From Acholeplasmataceae bacterium (GTDB taxonomy: Bacteria; Bacillota_I; Bacilli_A; Acholeplasmatales; Acholeplasmataceae), in NCBI GenBank assembly GCA_028690555.1, contig JAQVBA010000003.1, forward strand, positions 1 to 43,107: 43,107 nucleotides of DNA. The letters are read 5' to 3'. The notes under the pieces are model-generated. The model ran no database searches. It was not told the origin of the DNA and saw only the letters and a list, made by a program, of their open reading frames with translations. Shown piece after piece: positions 9,269 through 18,989 of this stretch (positions within the stretch are counted from its first letter, which is position 1; each line of letters begins with the position of its first letter). Made by a program: the position numbers and the translations under genes.

Positions 9269-10181
9269 GGCATAATTCCTCAATTTCAATAAACTTAAAC
9301 ATATCTTCTACCTTGGTTTGATTATACCCGTTTTGTTCAAAGATTTGAAGTGATGCACAAGCAATTCCATACTTCAATTTATCGATAATTTTTAATCCAG
9401 AAACGTGTCCATAAATATATCCTGCTACAAAATGATCGCCTGCACCAAATAATCTTTTAGGAGATCCTTTCACTGGTTTTGCATAATAGATATGGTTTTT
9501 ATCGATGAAATATCCGCCTTTTTCACCACATGAGACAAAAACGGATTGACTGCCTTTTTCAATCATCATTTTCGATGCTTTCACGATATCATCAACATCA
9601 TGAACTTCTTGTTTCAAAAATTGAGATAACTCAGCAAGATTAGGTTTAATTAATAAAGGCTGATAACTTAATAGCTCATCATATAAATCGCCTGGCACAT
9701 CTAAAACGATGTCGATATTTAGATATTTATAGCGTTCTAAGATTTGTTTATAAAGATTAAAATTAATTCTTGGTTGACTTCCAGATAAAATCAAAACGTC
9801 ACCGTCTTTCAATTCATCAAGAAAGTTTAGTAGTTGATCGATTTCATATGATGAAATGCGCGGAGATTTTCCAGTAACATCTGTATGTTCATTGATTTCA
9901 TGAATTTTGATATTAATTCTTGTCATATCCGTAATGGTGACAAATCGTGATTCAAATTTGTCATTACTCAGTGATTCACGCATGAAATTCCCCGTGAATC
10001 CCCCTAAAAAACCAACAGCAATTGAATCTATACCGAAATAACTTAATCCCCTAGATACATTAATGCCTTTGCCCCCTGAAATAAAGTGTTGTTCCTCGGT
10101 GGTATTAATCGTTCCTAATTTCAATGTATTAAGTTCAATTTCATAATCAATTGCAGGGTTTAAAGTCAACGTATAAATCAT
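9261..10181 (-). CDS. fruK: 1-phosphofructokinase (PfkB family)
   Basis: MIYTLTLNPAIDYEIELNTLKLGTINTTEEQHFISGGKGINVSRGL; GAGDHFVAGYIYG; start moved to 10181 after AAGGAGA. Confidence 0.9.
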   Translation of the reverse strand: MIYTLTLNPAIDYEIELNTLKLGTINTTEEQHFISGGKGINVSRGLSYFGIDSIAVGFLGGFTGNFMRESLSNDKFESRFVTITDMTRINIKIHEINEHTDVTGKSPRISSYEIDQLLNFLDELKDGDVLILSGSQPRINFNLYKQILERYKYLNIDIVLDVPGDLYDELLSYQPLLIKPNLAELSQFLKQEVHDVDDIVKASKMMIEKGSQSVFVSCGEKGGYFIDKNHIYYAKPVKGSPKRLFGAGDHFVAGYIYGHVSGLKIIDKLKYGIACASLQIFEQNGYNQTKVEDMFKFIEIEELCHD

Positions 10182-10247
10182 AGGAATCTCCTTATATATC
10201 ATATTTAGCATACCACGAAGAAGGCCATATTTAACCCTTTAGAAATC

Positions 10248-10270
10248 AAAAAGACCTAGGAGGTCTTTTT
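10248..10270 (-). terminator. metG intrinsic terminator
   Basis: AAAAAGACCT-AGG-AGGTCTTTTT perfect 10-bp inverted repeat directly after metG stop. Confidence 0.85.
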
Positions 10271-11841
10271 TATTTATCTTTCTTTTGATCGAGAATAGAT
10301 TGAATTTTTAAATCCAGGTCATAGCGTTCAAATAAAGGTGTTCCCCTACCCAATGTTTGTGAAGGATATCCTCCAAATTCATTTAAAGATTCAAAACTTA
10401 AATCTGTTATATTTAATTGTTGTGCGATTTTTTCTGCGGTTTCAGGAATAAAAGGTTGTAATAGAATCGCAATAAAACGAATCGTTTCAACTAAATGATA
10501 AAGCACATGATTTAATTCTTCTTTTTTATGCGCATCTTTAAATAATACCCAAGGTTCTGATACATCAATGTATTTATTGGCATATCGAGCGAGTTGAACG
10601 ATTTCTTCAAGCGCATCTGACACTCTAAGTTCATCCATAGATTGTCTGACATGTGGTAAAACTTCTAATGCTTTTTCTTGTAAACTCAATTCAAAAGGTT
10701 CAGCTAGAATCGTCTTTTCAATGACACCTTGACGATACTTATGTGCCATACCAATGGTACGATTGACTAAGTTACCAATGGTATTCGCTAAATCACTATT
10801 GTTTCTTTCAACAAGTAATTCATAGGTGATATTTCCATCTTGTGCATAAGGGATTTCATGTAGCACATAATACCGGATAGTATCCACACCAAAATGCTTC
10901 ACAAGTTCATCTGTATATAAGACATTACCTGTCGATTTAGACATTTTATTTTTATTGGATAAAACCCAAGGATGACCAAATACTTGTTTAGGTAATTCTA
11001 ACCCTAAAGCCATTAAAATAATGGGCCAATAAATCGTATGAAATCTCAAAATATCTTTACCAATTAGATGAACATCTGCTGGCCAATATGCTTTAAATAA
11101 ATCACTATCTTCTTGATCTGGATGATAACCTAAACCTGTGATATAGTTTGATAAAGCATCAATCCATACATAAACAACATGATCTAAATCAAAATCAACC
11201 GGGACACCCCATTTAAATGATGTTCTAGACACTGATAAATCAGGGAGTGGTTCTTTTAGAAAGTTTTGAATCATTTCATTTCTTCTTGATTCGGGTTCAA
11301 TAAATTTGGGATTGCTTTCAATATGATTAAGAAGTTTTTCTTGATAAGGTGCAAGCTTTAAAAAATAAGCAGCTTCTTTTGTCCAAACCGGAATATCCCC
11401 ATTTGGTGCTTTTCCATCGACAATGTCTTTTTCTAAAATGAAAGCTTCTTCACTAATTGAATACCAACCTTCATATTCACCAAGATATATGTCTCCTTGA
11501 TCATAAAGTTTTTTAAAGATTGCTTGAACTGATGAGACATGATCTTGATCTGTTGTTCGAATGAAACGATCATAACTGACATTCACTTTATCATAGATCC
11601 TTTTAATTTCAGAGGATATGAAATCAACATATGCCTTGGGTGATAGTTCATTTTCTTTGGCTTTACTTTCAATTTTTTGTCCGTGTTCATCTGTTCCAGT
11701 TTGAAAAAGAACGTCATAACCATCGAGACGTTTAAACCTTGCAACTGCATCAGCAAATATTGCTTCATAAACATTCCCAATGTGAGGAATAGCTGATGCA
11801 TAAGCAATTGCAGTTGTAATATAATACTTCTTTTTTTCCAT
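10270..11841 (-). CDS. metG: methionyl-tRNA synthetase
   Basis: YYITTAIAYASAIPHIGNVYEAIFADAVARFKRL; KMSKSTGN; start at MEKKKYY with GGAGAG upstream. Confidence 0.97.
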   Translation of the reverse strand: MEKKKYYITTAIAYASAIPHIGNVYEAIFADAVARFKRLDGYDVLFQTGTDEHGQKIESKAKENELSPKAYVDFISSEIKRIYDKVNVSYDRFIRTTDQDHVSSVQAIFKKLYDQGDIYLGEYEGWYSISEEAFILEKDIVDGKAPNGDIPVWTKEAAYFLKLAPYQEKLLNHIESNPKFIEPESRRNEMIQNFLKEPLPDLSVSRTSFKWGVPVDFDLDHVVYVWIDALSNYITGLGYHPDQEDSDLFKAYWPADVHLIGKDILRFHTIYWPIILMALGLELPKQVFGHPWVLSNKNKMSKSTGNVLYTDELVKHFGVDTIRYYVLHEIPYAQDGNITYELLVERNNSDLANTIGNLVNRTIGMAHKYRQGVIEKTILAEPFELSLQEKALEVLPHVRQSMDELRVSDALEEIVQLARYANKYIDVSEPWVLFKDAHKKEELNHVLYHLVETIRFIAILLQPFIPETAEKIAQQLNITDLSFESLNEFGGYPSQTLGRGTPLFERYDLDLKIQSILDQKKDK

Positions 11842-11865
11842 AAGATTCTCTCCTTTATAAAATAA

Positions 11866-12092
11866 AAATCGTCCAAAAAACATCTAAGGACGAATCATCG
11901 CGGTACCACCTTAGTTCTAGATAAAAAAATCTAGCACTCAAATGCTTTAACGCAGCACATACGTTTAACCTACTTATCGGCTAAAAGGCTCAAAAACCAT
12001 GTTCACATACTTTAGGGTTCGTTTTCACCATCCACGAACTCTCTGATGTCCTAAAAAGCATGTTACTCTTTTTCTCATCGCCTATACACTAA
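11866..12092 (-). ncRNA. T-box leader of metG (predicted Met specifier)
   Basis: Minus strand AACTAAGGTGGTACCGCG is the canonical T-box; distal Stem I loop GGATGGTG; candidate specifier ATG in GTGAACATGG; terminator TCGTCC...GGACGATTTTT. Confidence 0.93.
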
Positions 12093-12093
12093 C

Positions 12094-12121
12094 ATTATAA
12101 CGAATTATCAATCAAAATCAA
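12094..12121 (-). promoter_or_regulatory. metG promoter
   Basis: TTGATT - 16 bp - TATAAT on minus strand, just downstream of rsmI stop. Confidence 0.6.
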
Positions 12122-12126
12122 GTGAT

Positions 12127-12963
12127 TTATTGTTCTATTTTATAGATTCGATAGATATCACTTTTTGACATCTTCCGATCTTTAGCAACAAGTTTCATTG
12201 CTTCTTTTTCATCATATCCTAAATCTATATACTGCTTGATATGATCAACGATAGAAATATCAAAGTGTTCTTCTTCTTTATTACCTTCAATTACAATCAC
12301 ATATTCTCCACGTTGATCAAATGTTTCATGGATTGCTTCATCTAGTGACATGCGGTATATCGTTTCAAACTTTTTCGTTAATTCTCTCGCATATGATACA
12401 TTCCGCTTTCCGAATATCTCATAAAGCATTTGATTGGTTTTTTGAATTCTAAGTGGTGATTCATAAATGACAAGTGTTTCTTTTCTATGCTTGAAAGATG
12501 CTAATAAGGATTTAGCTTCACTTGATTTTCTAGGTAAAAAACCAATAAATGTAAAGGGTTGTATGACTAATCCGGATGTGATAAGTGCAGCTAAAATCGC
12601 GGATGCGCCAGGAATCGGAATAACATCAAATCCATGATCGATACATGCTTTGATGATTTCATATCCAGGATCACTAATCCCAGGCGTTCCTGCATCACTG
12701 ATAAGGGCGAAATTCTTGCCCTCTTCAAGCATTCTTAAAATCATATTTTCTTTTTCGTTCTTATTGAATTCATGATAACTCATCATATGAGTTTCAATGT
12801 GATAGTGCTTTAATAAAACACCAGAATTTCGAGTATCTTCAGCTAATATAACATCCACCATTCTTAACACATCCACCGCACGATATGTCATATCTGACAA
12901 ATTTCCGATGGGGGTAGACACGATAAATAATTTAGATGAATTAGTTTCAAAACTCTTTTGCAT
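12127..12963 (-). CDS. rsmI: 16S rRNA (cytidine1402-2'-O)-methyltransferase
   Basis: LFIVSTPIGNLSDMTYRAVDVLRMVDVILAEDTRNSGVLLKHY; SDAGTPGISDPGYEII. Confidence 0.95.
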   Translation of the reverse strand: MQKSFETNSSKLFIVSTPIGNLSDMTYRAVDVLRMVDVILAEDTRNSGVLLKHYHIETHMMSYHEFNKNEKENMILRMLEEGKNFALISDAGTPGISDPGYEIIKACIDHGFDVIPIPGASAILAALITSGLVIQPFTFIGFLPRKSSEAKSLLASFKHRKETLVIYESPLRIQKTNQMLYEIFGKRNVSYARELTKKFETIYRMSLDEAIHETFDQRGEYVIVIEGNKEEEHFDISIVDHIKQYIDLGYDEKEAMKLVAKDRKMSKSDIYRIYKIEQ

Positions 12964-13373
12964 TAGTGGCTTACAATCCTTTTGGCACGTTCTCTTAAAT
13001 CTCTTTCGTTATAAACAAGTCTCATGATTTGTTTTTTCTTCATTTCGTCAATTGAAAACTTTTGACAAATGTTTTCTAAGAAAAAATGTTCGGCTGTGTT
13101 GTAAAAATCATCATTCATCGTAATTTTTAATAAATTAAGATATACAATATTTTGAACAGTCGGGTTGTTTTCAGCAAAAAAACTCATCGTTTCATCCAAA
13201 TCTTTGCTTAATGCAAAATGATATTCTTGAACAATGTTATCACCAACTTCTGCAAGCATCATGTTTAGTAATCTTTGTTCAATTTTATTGGGTTCGCCAT
13301 CAACAGAGACCATATGCATGGCTAAATCTAAGAATTTTAATTTTTCTTTTCGATTAAGTAGAGATAGTAACAT
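12963..13373 (-). CDS. TerB-like acidic helical protein, unknown function
   Basis: MLLSLLNRKEKLKFLDLAMHMVSVDGEPNKIEQRLL...; start chosen after GGAGGG; fold assignment by pattern only. Confidence 0.6.
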   Translation of the reverse strand: MLLSLLNRKEKLKFLDLAMHMVSVDGEPNKIEQRLLNMMLAEVGDNIVQEYHFALSKDLDETMSFFAENNPTVQNIVYLNLLKITMNDDFYNTAEHFFLENICQKFSIDEMKKKQIMRLVYNERDLRERAKRIVSH

Positions 13374-14076
13374 CTTTTTTCCCTCCATAAAGATCAATCA
13401 ATTCTTTGGTCATGATATGTTTATCATGATACAAAATCATTGGTGGTTCAATAATTAAACCTGGTTTGCCTTTTTTCATGGCTTCAACCAAGATGTGATT
13501 TGCTTTTTTATGACTATAGGGATGAACAAATCGAATACGTTTCATTACCATATCATATTTTTCCATCAATCGAGCAATTTCTTCGAAACGATCCGGTCGA
13601 TGAATCAACGCGATATATCCACCATTTTTTAAAAATGAAGCACTTGTTTTAATCAATTCTTCTAAAGTAAGATTAATTTCATGGCGTGCGATTAAATCTT
13701 CTTTGGTCATGGATAGATGACTATCTTCATCCACTTTAAAAAATGGTGGATTCGTAATGATATAATCAACATCTTTATATTTTAACGCGCGAACATCTGA
13801 CAAAACGCATGATAACTGTGTTTCAAGATGATTGATTTGAATATTTTTTAATGCTTGCTCATAACGATTGGCTTGAATTTCAATACCAGTAATTTTGGCA
13901 TTTGTTTTTTGACTCAAATAAAGCATTAACCCACCAACGCCCGTACCAATATCTAAAATTTGTTTTGTTCGATATGGTATTTTTGCAAAACTAGCGAGTA
14001 AAATAGTATCCAAATTAAAGGCTTGACTTTCGGTTTGCTCAATCCACAAATCAGTTCCAATCAGTGTTCTTAGCAT
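13354..14076 (-). CDS. trmN6: tRNA1(Val) (adenine37-N6)-methyltransferase family protein
   Basis: LDIGTGVGGLMLYLSQK SAM motif and VDYIITNPPFFK catalytic NPPF. Confidence 0.88.
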   Translation of the reverse strand: MLRTLIGTDLWIEQTESQAFNLDTILLASFAKIPYRTKQILDIGTGVGGLMLYLSQKTNAKITGIEIQANRYEQALKNIQINHLETQLSCVLSDVRALKYKDVDYIITNPPFFKVDEDSHLSMTKEDLIARHEINLTLEELIKTSASFLKNGGYIALIHRPDRFEEIARLMEKYDMVMKRIRFVHPYSHKKANHILVEAMKKGKPGLIIEPPMILYHDKHIMTKELIDLYGGKKDVTIST

Positions 14077-14077
14077 A

Positions 14078-14872
14078 TCAAACTCGCTTTAACTGATTAA
14101 CCGTTACCCATTCGATTTTTCCATCTTCAGGATAACGAACTTTCACTTTTTGTCCGATAATATTTAAATCAATAACTTGACCTAATCCATTTTCGGTTTG
14201 CACATTCTCATTTAAATCAGGCATTAACTCTTTCAACTCTGTATATGTTTCATCTTCATATTTGATACAACATAATAGTTTTCCACAAACCCCAGAAATT
14301 TTTTGAGGGTTTAATGCGATGTTTTGATTTTTTGCCATCTTAATTGAAACGGTATCAAATTCACCAATAAACGTGGCACAGCATAAAATCAATCCACACG
14401 GACCAATGCCACCAATCATTTTAGCCGCATCACGAGGCCCAATTTGACGGAGTTCTATACGCGTGTGATACACTTCGCTTAAATCACGTACGAGATTTCT
14501 AAAATCAACGCGCGTTTCAGATTCAAAATAGATCACTAAGCGTTTGCGATCTAATGTATATTCAGCACCTAACACTTTGATTTCTAGATCGTTTTGATGT
14601 GCTAATAACTTCGCTTTATCAACAATCGCAAATTCAAGTGTTTGGTTGTATTCATCTTCTTTAATGTCTTCATCTGATGCCATACGAATAATCGGTTTTA
14701 ATTCAGAAATTAAATCTGTTTCTTCAATTTCTTTAAGTAAATAAACATTGCCTATTTCAATACCACGTGAGGTTTCAACAACCACACGATCTTTTGGTTT
14801 AATATCTAATCCTTCGTATGAAAAATAGTATTTTTTTCCAGCTTCTTTAAACTGGATGAGTGCTACTTTCAA
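14078..14872 (-). CDS. ricT: PSP1-domain protein RicT (YaaT)
   Basis: ARLIGGIGPCGLILCCATFIGEFDTVSIKMAKNQNIALNPQKISGVCGKLLCCIKYE-type cysteine pattern; probable TTG start at 14872 after AGAGGTGAT. Confidence 0.9.
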   Translation of the reverse strand: MKVALIQFKEAGKKYYFSYEGLDIKPKDRVVVETSRGIEIGNVYLLKEIEETDLISELKPIIRMASDEDIKEDEYNQTLEFAIVDKAKLLAHQNDLEIKVLGAEYTLDRKRLVIYFESETRVDFRNLVRDLSEVYHTRIELRQIGPRDAAKMIGGIGPCGLILCCATFIGEFDTVSIKMAKNQNIALNPQKISGVCGKLLCCIKYEDETYTELKELMPDLNENVQTENGLGQVIDLNIIGQKVKVRYPEDGKIEWVTVNQLKRV

Positions 14873-14877
14873 ATAAA

Positions 14878-15822
14878 TCACCTCTTTTGTTCTAAAATGT
14901 GTGCTAACTCCTCAAGGGCAAGTTCAAGGTTAATATAATAGCTTTGATGCTTTAAAATCGTTTGGATTTGATCAATCAATTCATGGATATCGGAAATTTC
15001 CATATGATCACTTTGAATTTGAATATCCGATCTTAAAAATGTATATGTAATATCTTGGTGTATTTTATAATGGACAAGATCTAACAAATATAATAAGATA
15101 AGTTCTAAAAAGTTTTTGAAAAAATCGCGATCTTGTGTTAGAAAGGCACTTTTTTCAGCAAAATATAAGGGATACGACACTTCAGGAAATGTCCATTTTT
15201 TGATGATTTCCTCGATGATGTTGATGAGTTCAACAAAATTGGGATTTTCAGAGAGTAGAACAGCTTCTTCTAAATCTTTCGTTAAGTAAGGAGCTAATAT
15301 AGCAACTCTCTCTTCAACGTTACGTTCTAAAAGTTCGTTCTCTAAATCCTTTTCAAGAATGCTTTTTAAATGAATAATCTGGCTTCTTGAACATATAGTC
15401 GTTAACACATCATCAATATTCTCAGTGAGTAAAAACCCATATACTTTTTGACTTTGTGGTTCTTCCATAAATTTAAGTAAGCTATTGGCAGCACCTTGAC
15501 TTATCTTCTCAATACTCTTGATGACATAAATTCTTGGACCGCTCACGAGTGCTGTTTTTGAAAATTCATTTTGGAGCATCAAAATTTGTTCTTTTTTAAT
15601 CACAAGTCCTTCGGGTTCAATTACCATGAGATTTGAAAGTTTTCTTTCTTGAATCTGTTGTTGAAGATGTGTATTATCTTGTTTTTGTTGAGACAAAATT
15701 AAGTATATAACATCATCAACGAGTTGAGATTTTCCGCTCCCCTTTGGTCCACTAATTAAATAAAGATGAGCAAGTCTATTTTTTTTGATGGTCTGTTCAA
15801 AAAAATGAAGTGCTTGTTTCAT
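14878..15822 (-). CDS. holB: DNA polymerase III delta' subunit
   Basis: AHLYLISGPKGSGKSQLVDDV; GAANSLLKFMEEP; position after tmk. Confidence 0.88.
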   Translation of the reverse strand: MKQALHFFEQTIKKNRLAHLYLISGPKGSGKSQLVDDVIYLILSQQKQDNTHLQQQIQERKLSNLMVIEPEGLVIKKEQILMLQNEFSKTALVSGPRIYVIKSIEKISQGAANSLLKFMEEPQSQKVYGFLLTENIDDVLTTICSRSQIIHLKSILEKDLENELLERNVEERVAILAPYLTKDLEEAVLLSENPNFVELINIIEEIIKKWTFPEVSYPLYFAEKSAFLTQDRDFFKNFLELILLYLLDLVHYKIHQDITYTFLRSDIQIQSDHMEISDIHELIDQIQTILKHQSYYINLELALEELAHILEQKR

Positions 15823-16430
15823 AGTCTCGCCTGTATTTCATGTAAGATTTGATTTTGAATATCTTCGATTGGTTGATCACCATCAATTTTGATGATTCGA
15901 TTAGGATATCTTTGACAAACCTCAAGATAACCCAATCTCACTTGATGATGAAAATCTTTAGTTTCTTGATCAAGTCTGTCATATTTTTCGCGATTTTCGA
16001 TGCGTTTCATACCAACTTGTGGATCTAAATCAATGTAAAATGTCAAATCCGGTAAATGTTTTACAGCGTAGGCGTTGATATTTAATACAAAATCAAATCC
16101 AAGATTTCTTGCGTAAGCTTGATATGCAAGCGAACTATCTAAAAAGCGATCACACAAAACAATTTTATGTGCTTTTATGGCTGGAAGTATAATTTCATCT
16201 AAATGTTGTGCTCTTGAAGCAGCAAGTAATAAGGCTTCCGTAATCGGAGTAACCCCTTCATATTTAGGATTTAAAATGACATCACGGATTGCTTCTGCAA
16301 TCATGCTTCCACCAGGTTCACGTGTTGTGATTACTTCGTGGTTCTTTCTTAGAACTTCTGCAATTTTTGCCATTAAAGTTGTTTTCCCAGTTCCTTCGCC
16401 ACCTTCAAATGTGATGAACATCTTTTTCAC
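15819..16430 (-). CDS. tmk: thymidylate kinase
   Basis: FITFEGGEGTGKTTLMAKIAEVL; TREPGGSMIAEAIRDVIL; DRFLDSSLAYQAYAR. Confidence 0.97.
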   Translation of the reverse strand: MKKMFITFEGGEGTGKTTLMAKIAEVLRKNHEVITTREPGGSMIAEAIRDVILNPKYEGVTPITEALLLAASRAQHLDEIILPAIKAHKIVLCDRFLDSSLAYQAYARNLGFDFVLNINAYAVKHLPDLTFYIDLDPQVGMKRIENREKYDRLDQETKDFHHQVRLGYLEVCQRYPNRIIKIDGDQPIEDIQNQILHEIQARL

Positions 16431-16446
16431 CTCTTTTTATTCACTA

Positions 16447-17169
16447 TTAATAATTTATTTTAACTAAAAATAATCCTTTTGCTTCTGCAGTTTTACCTGC
16501 AAGTTTACGATTCTGTGTTTCTAAAATTTCTTTTATGATTGAGACATCTAATCGGTTTAATCCAATTTCAATCAAAGTCCCCATCATCGATCTCACCATA
16601 TATTTTAAAAAACTATTTCCGTGAAAAATAAATGTGTAATGTGTTTTTGTTTCCTTTAATGTAATCTCATGGATTGTCTTCATAGTGGGTTTGCCCTTAA
16701 CATATTGACAAAAGCCTTTGAAATCATGGGTTCCTTCTAAATCTTTCAAAGCAATTTTCATCCGCTCAATATCCATATTTTTAATATACACTTCATATCT
16801 TGCAGTAAATGGTGTTGAGGGTTGTTTAGCAATGACGTATTTATAAACTTTAGATTTTGCACTATGCCGTGCATGAAAATTATGTGCCACTTGTTTAACT
16901 TTTAAAATGCGAATATCTGACGGCAATCGATCATTTAAAGCCCTTACCCAAGTTTGAGGGTCGATATCTAATGGACTATCAAAATGAAAAGTTTGTCCTA
17001 GAGCATGGACGCCTTTATCTGTGCGCCCTGCACTATGAATTTGGATTTCCGTTTGTGTCATTAATCGAAAAGCTTTTTCGATAATATTTTGAATTCCAAT
17101 ACCATTAATTTGTCGTTGAAATCCATTATAATTCAAGCCGTCGTAGGCAACAGTTGCTAAATATCTCAT
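16447..17169 (-). CDS. truA: tRNA pseudouridine(38-40) synthase
   Basis: VAYDGLNYNGFQRQ; SAGRTDKGVHALGQTFHFD. Confidence 0.97.
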   Translation of the reverse strand: MRYLATVAYDGLNYNGFQRQINGIGIQNIIEKAFRLMTQTEIQIHSAGRTDKGVHALGQTFHFDSPLDIDPQTWVRALNDRLPSDIRILKVKQVAHNFHARHSAKSKVYKYVIAKQPSTPFTARYEVYIKNMDIERMKIALKDLEGTHDFKGFCQYVKGKPTMKTIHEITLKETKTHYTFIFHGNSFLKYMVRSMMGTLIEIGLNRLDVSIIKEILETQNRKLAGKTAEAKGLFLVKINY

Positions 17170-17170
17170 A

Positions 17171-18148
17171 TTAAATCGTTTTAACTACGATGATAATCGC
17201 TAAAATAACAAATGATATAAATAATGTCGCTAAATCAGAAAATCCAATACGATATTCATCGATTTTTGTACGCTTAGCTCCAATGACATATCCTCTTACT
17301 TCCATAGCATTCCCCAAATCTTCTGCGCGTTTAAATGAAATGACAAACACCGGAATCAATAAAGAAATGATTTGAACTACTTTTTCTTTAAATTTGCTTT
17401 CTTTAAAATCAACACCTCTAGAAGCTTGAGCTTTCATGATTTTTTCAGTTTCTCCAAGTAGTGTAGGAATATATCTTAATGTTAAGGATAACATCATTGC
17501 CATGACATCTACTGGAACTTTAATGACTTTTAACGGTCTAAGTAGTGCTTCAATGGCAAAATTCAAATCCGTAGTCATGGTCGTAAAAGTTAATAAAGAT
17601 GTCATTATGATCACATTAGTTATTCTCACAAAAATAAATAAAGCTCTCATTAGACCATCCGTATGTATATCTAATGTATATGAAGTAAATGGAACATAAG
17701 GTAGATAAGCTTGTAACACAAACACCATCAAAACAGCAGCAAAGAAATATATGATTTTAAATCGAACATACTTTTTTGACCATTGATAAAAAACAATGAA
17801 TATGATAATTCCAAGTACAGATGTAAGTGAGATGTACATAGGGATTGAAGCTAAGATATCTCCAGTTTTTACATAAAAGACTTGAATCACAAATGTGAAT
17901 GTCAATAAAAAGACAATCGGTTTAAGTCCATTAAGAACTTTTCGAATGGGGATGCCTGTTGAATATGTGAGTGCCATCACACCTAAAAAGATTACTCCCA
18001 TGGATACGAGCGGGATTAATTCATGTGATATCGGTATAAAGAAGGTAGCAACCAATAATACAACCAGACTTAATAGTTTAATTCTCGGATCCAATTTATG
18101 GAGCCAAGAATCACCAGGAATATATTGGCCAATCGTAATATTATTCAT
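17171..18148 (-). CDS. ecfT: ECF transporter T component
   Basis: MNNITIGQYIPGDSWLHKLDPRIKLL; KAQASRGVDF and AMEVRGY coupling motifs. Confidence 0.95.
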   Translation of the reverse strand: MNNITIGQYIPGDSWLHKLDPRIKLLSLVVLLVATFFIPISHELIPLVSMGVIFLGVMALTYSTGIPIRKVLNGLKPIVFLLTFTFVIQVFYVKTGDILASIPMYISLTSVLGIIIFIVFYQWSKKYVRFKIIYFFAAVLMVFVLQAYLPYVPFTSYTLDIHTDGLMRALFIFVRITNVIIMTSLLTFTTMTTDLNFAIEALLRPLKVIKVPVDVMAMMLSLTLRYIPTLLGETEKIMKAQASRGVDFKESKFKEKVVQIISLLIPVFVISFKRAEDLGNAMEVRGYVIGAKRTKIDEYRIGFSDLATLFISFVILAIIIVVKTI

Positions 18149-18989
18149 GGTTAACCTCCTTCAAATATTCAAGGAGACTTGTAAAATCGTATTTAGGAAC
18201 AAAAGGCAATCCGATGGTTTCTTCGAGGTGTTTTAATATTTTTAGAGGTGTCGGATAGTCTAAATGGTATGAATTAAAATCTGGATGAGCAAATAAATCC
18301 TCTTTTTTACCATCAAAAACAATTTTCCCTTCACTTAAAACTATGATGCGTTTTGCATACTCTGAAACTAAATCCATATCATGGGTGATTAATATAATGG
18401 TTTTATCTTCTTTTTCGTGAATTTCTCTAAAAATTTCCATGAGGTCTGTGCGCCCTTTTGGATCAAGACCTCTGGTTGGTTCATCCAAAACGAGAATTTC
18501 AGGTTCCATAGCTAATATTCCCGCAACTGCAACTCTTCGCATTTGACCACCACTGATTCTAAATGGGGACTGTTCGTATAAAGATTCATCAATTCCAACA
18601 ATTGAAGCAGCTTTTTTCGCGCTTTCTAGTGCGTGTTCTGAGGTTTCTTTAAAGTTTTTAGGACCAAACATGATATCTTTAATAATCGTTTCTTCAAACA
18701 ATTGATACTCGGGAAACTGAAAGACAAGACCAACTTTTTGTCGCAAATAATTGATCTTTTCGCTCTTCTTCGGTGGAAGTTGTTGACCAAAAACAATGAC
18801 GTTTCCTTCATTAGGAAGTAAAAGAGCATTCATATGTTGAACGAGTGTTGATTTCCCGGATCCTGTATGACCTACAATTGCTATAAACTCACCTTTAGAT
18901 TCGATGTTTAAATTAATATTTTTTATGGCATCATAACTTTTTTTGAAGCCTTTATAGGCATAGCCTACATTTTTGAATTGTATGCCCAT
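18141..18989 (-). CDS. ecfA2: ECF transporter ATPase A2
   Basis: GHTGSGKSTLVQHMNALLLP; ISGGQMRRVAVAGILAMEPEILVLDEPTRGLDP. Confidence 0.95.
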   Translation of the reverse strand: MGIQFKNVGYAYKGFKKSYDAIKNINLNIESKGEFIAIVGHTGSGKSTLVQHMNALLLPNEGNVIVFGQQLPPKKSEKINYLRQKVGLVFQFPEYQLFEETIIKDIMFGPKNFKETSEHALESAKKAASIVGIDESLYEQSPFRISGGQMRRVAVAGILAMEPEILVLDEPTRGLDPKGRTDLMEIFREIHEKEDKTIILITHDMDLVSEYAKRIIVLSEGKIVFDGKKEDLFAHPDFNSYHLDYPTPLKILKHLEETIGLPFVPKYDFTSLLEYLKEVNHE

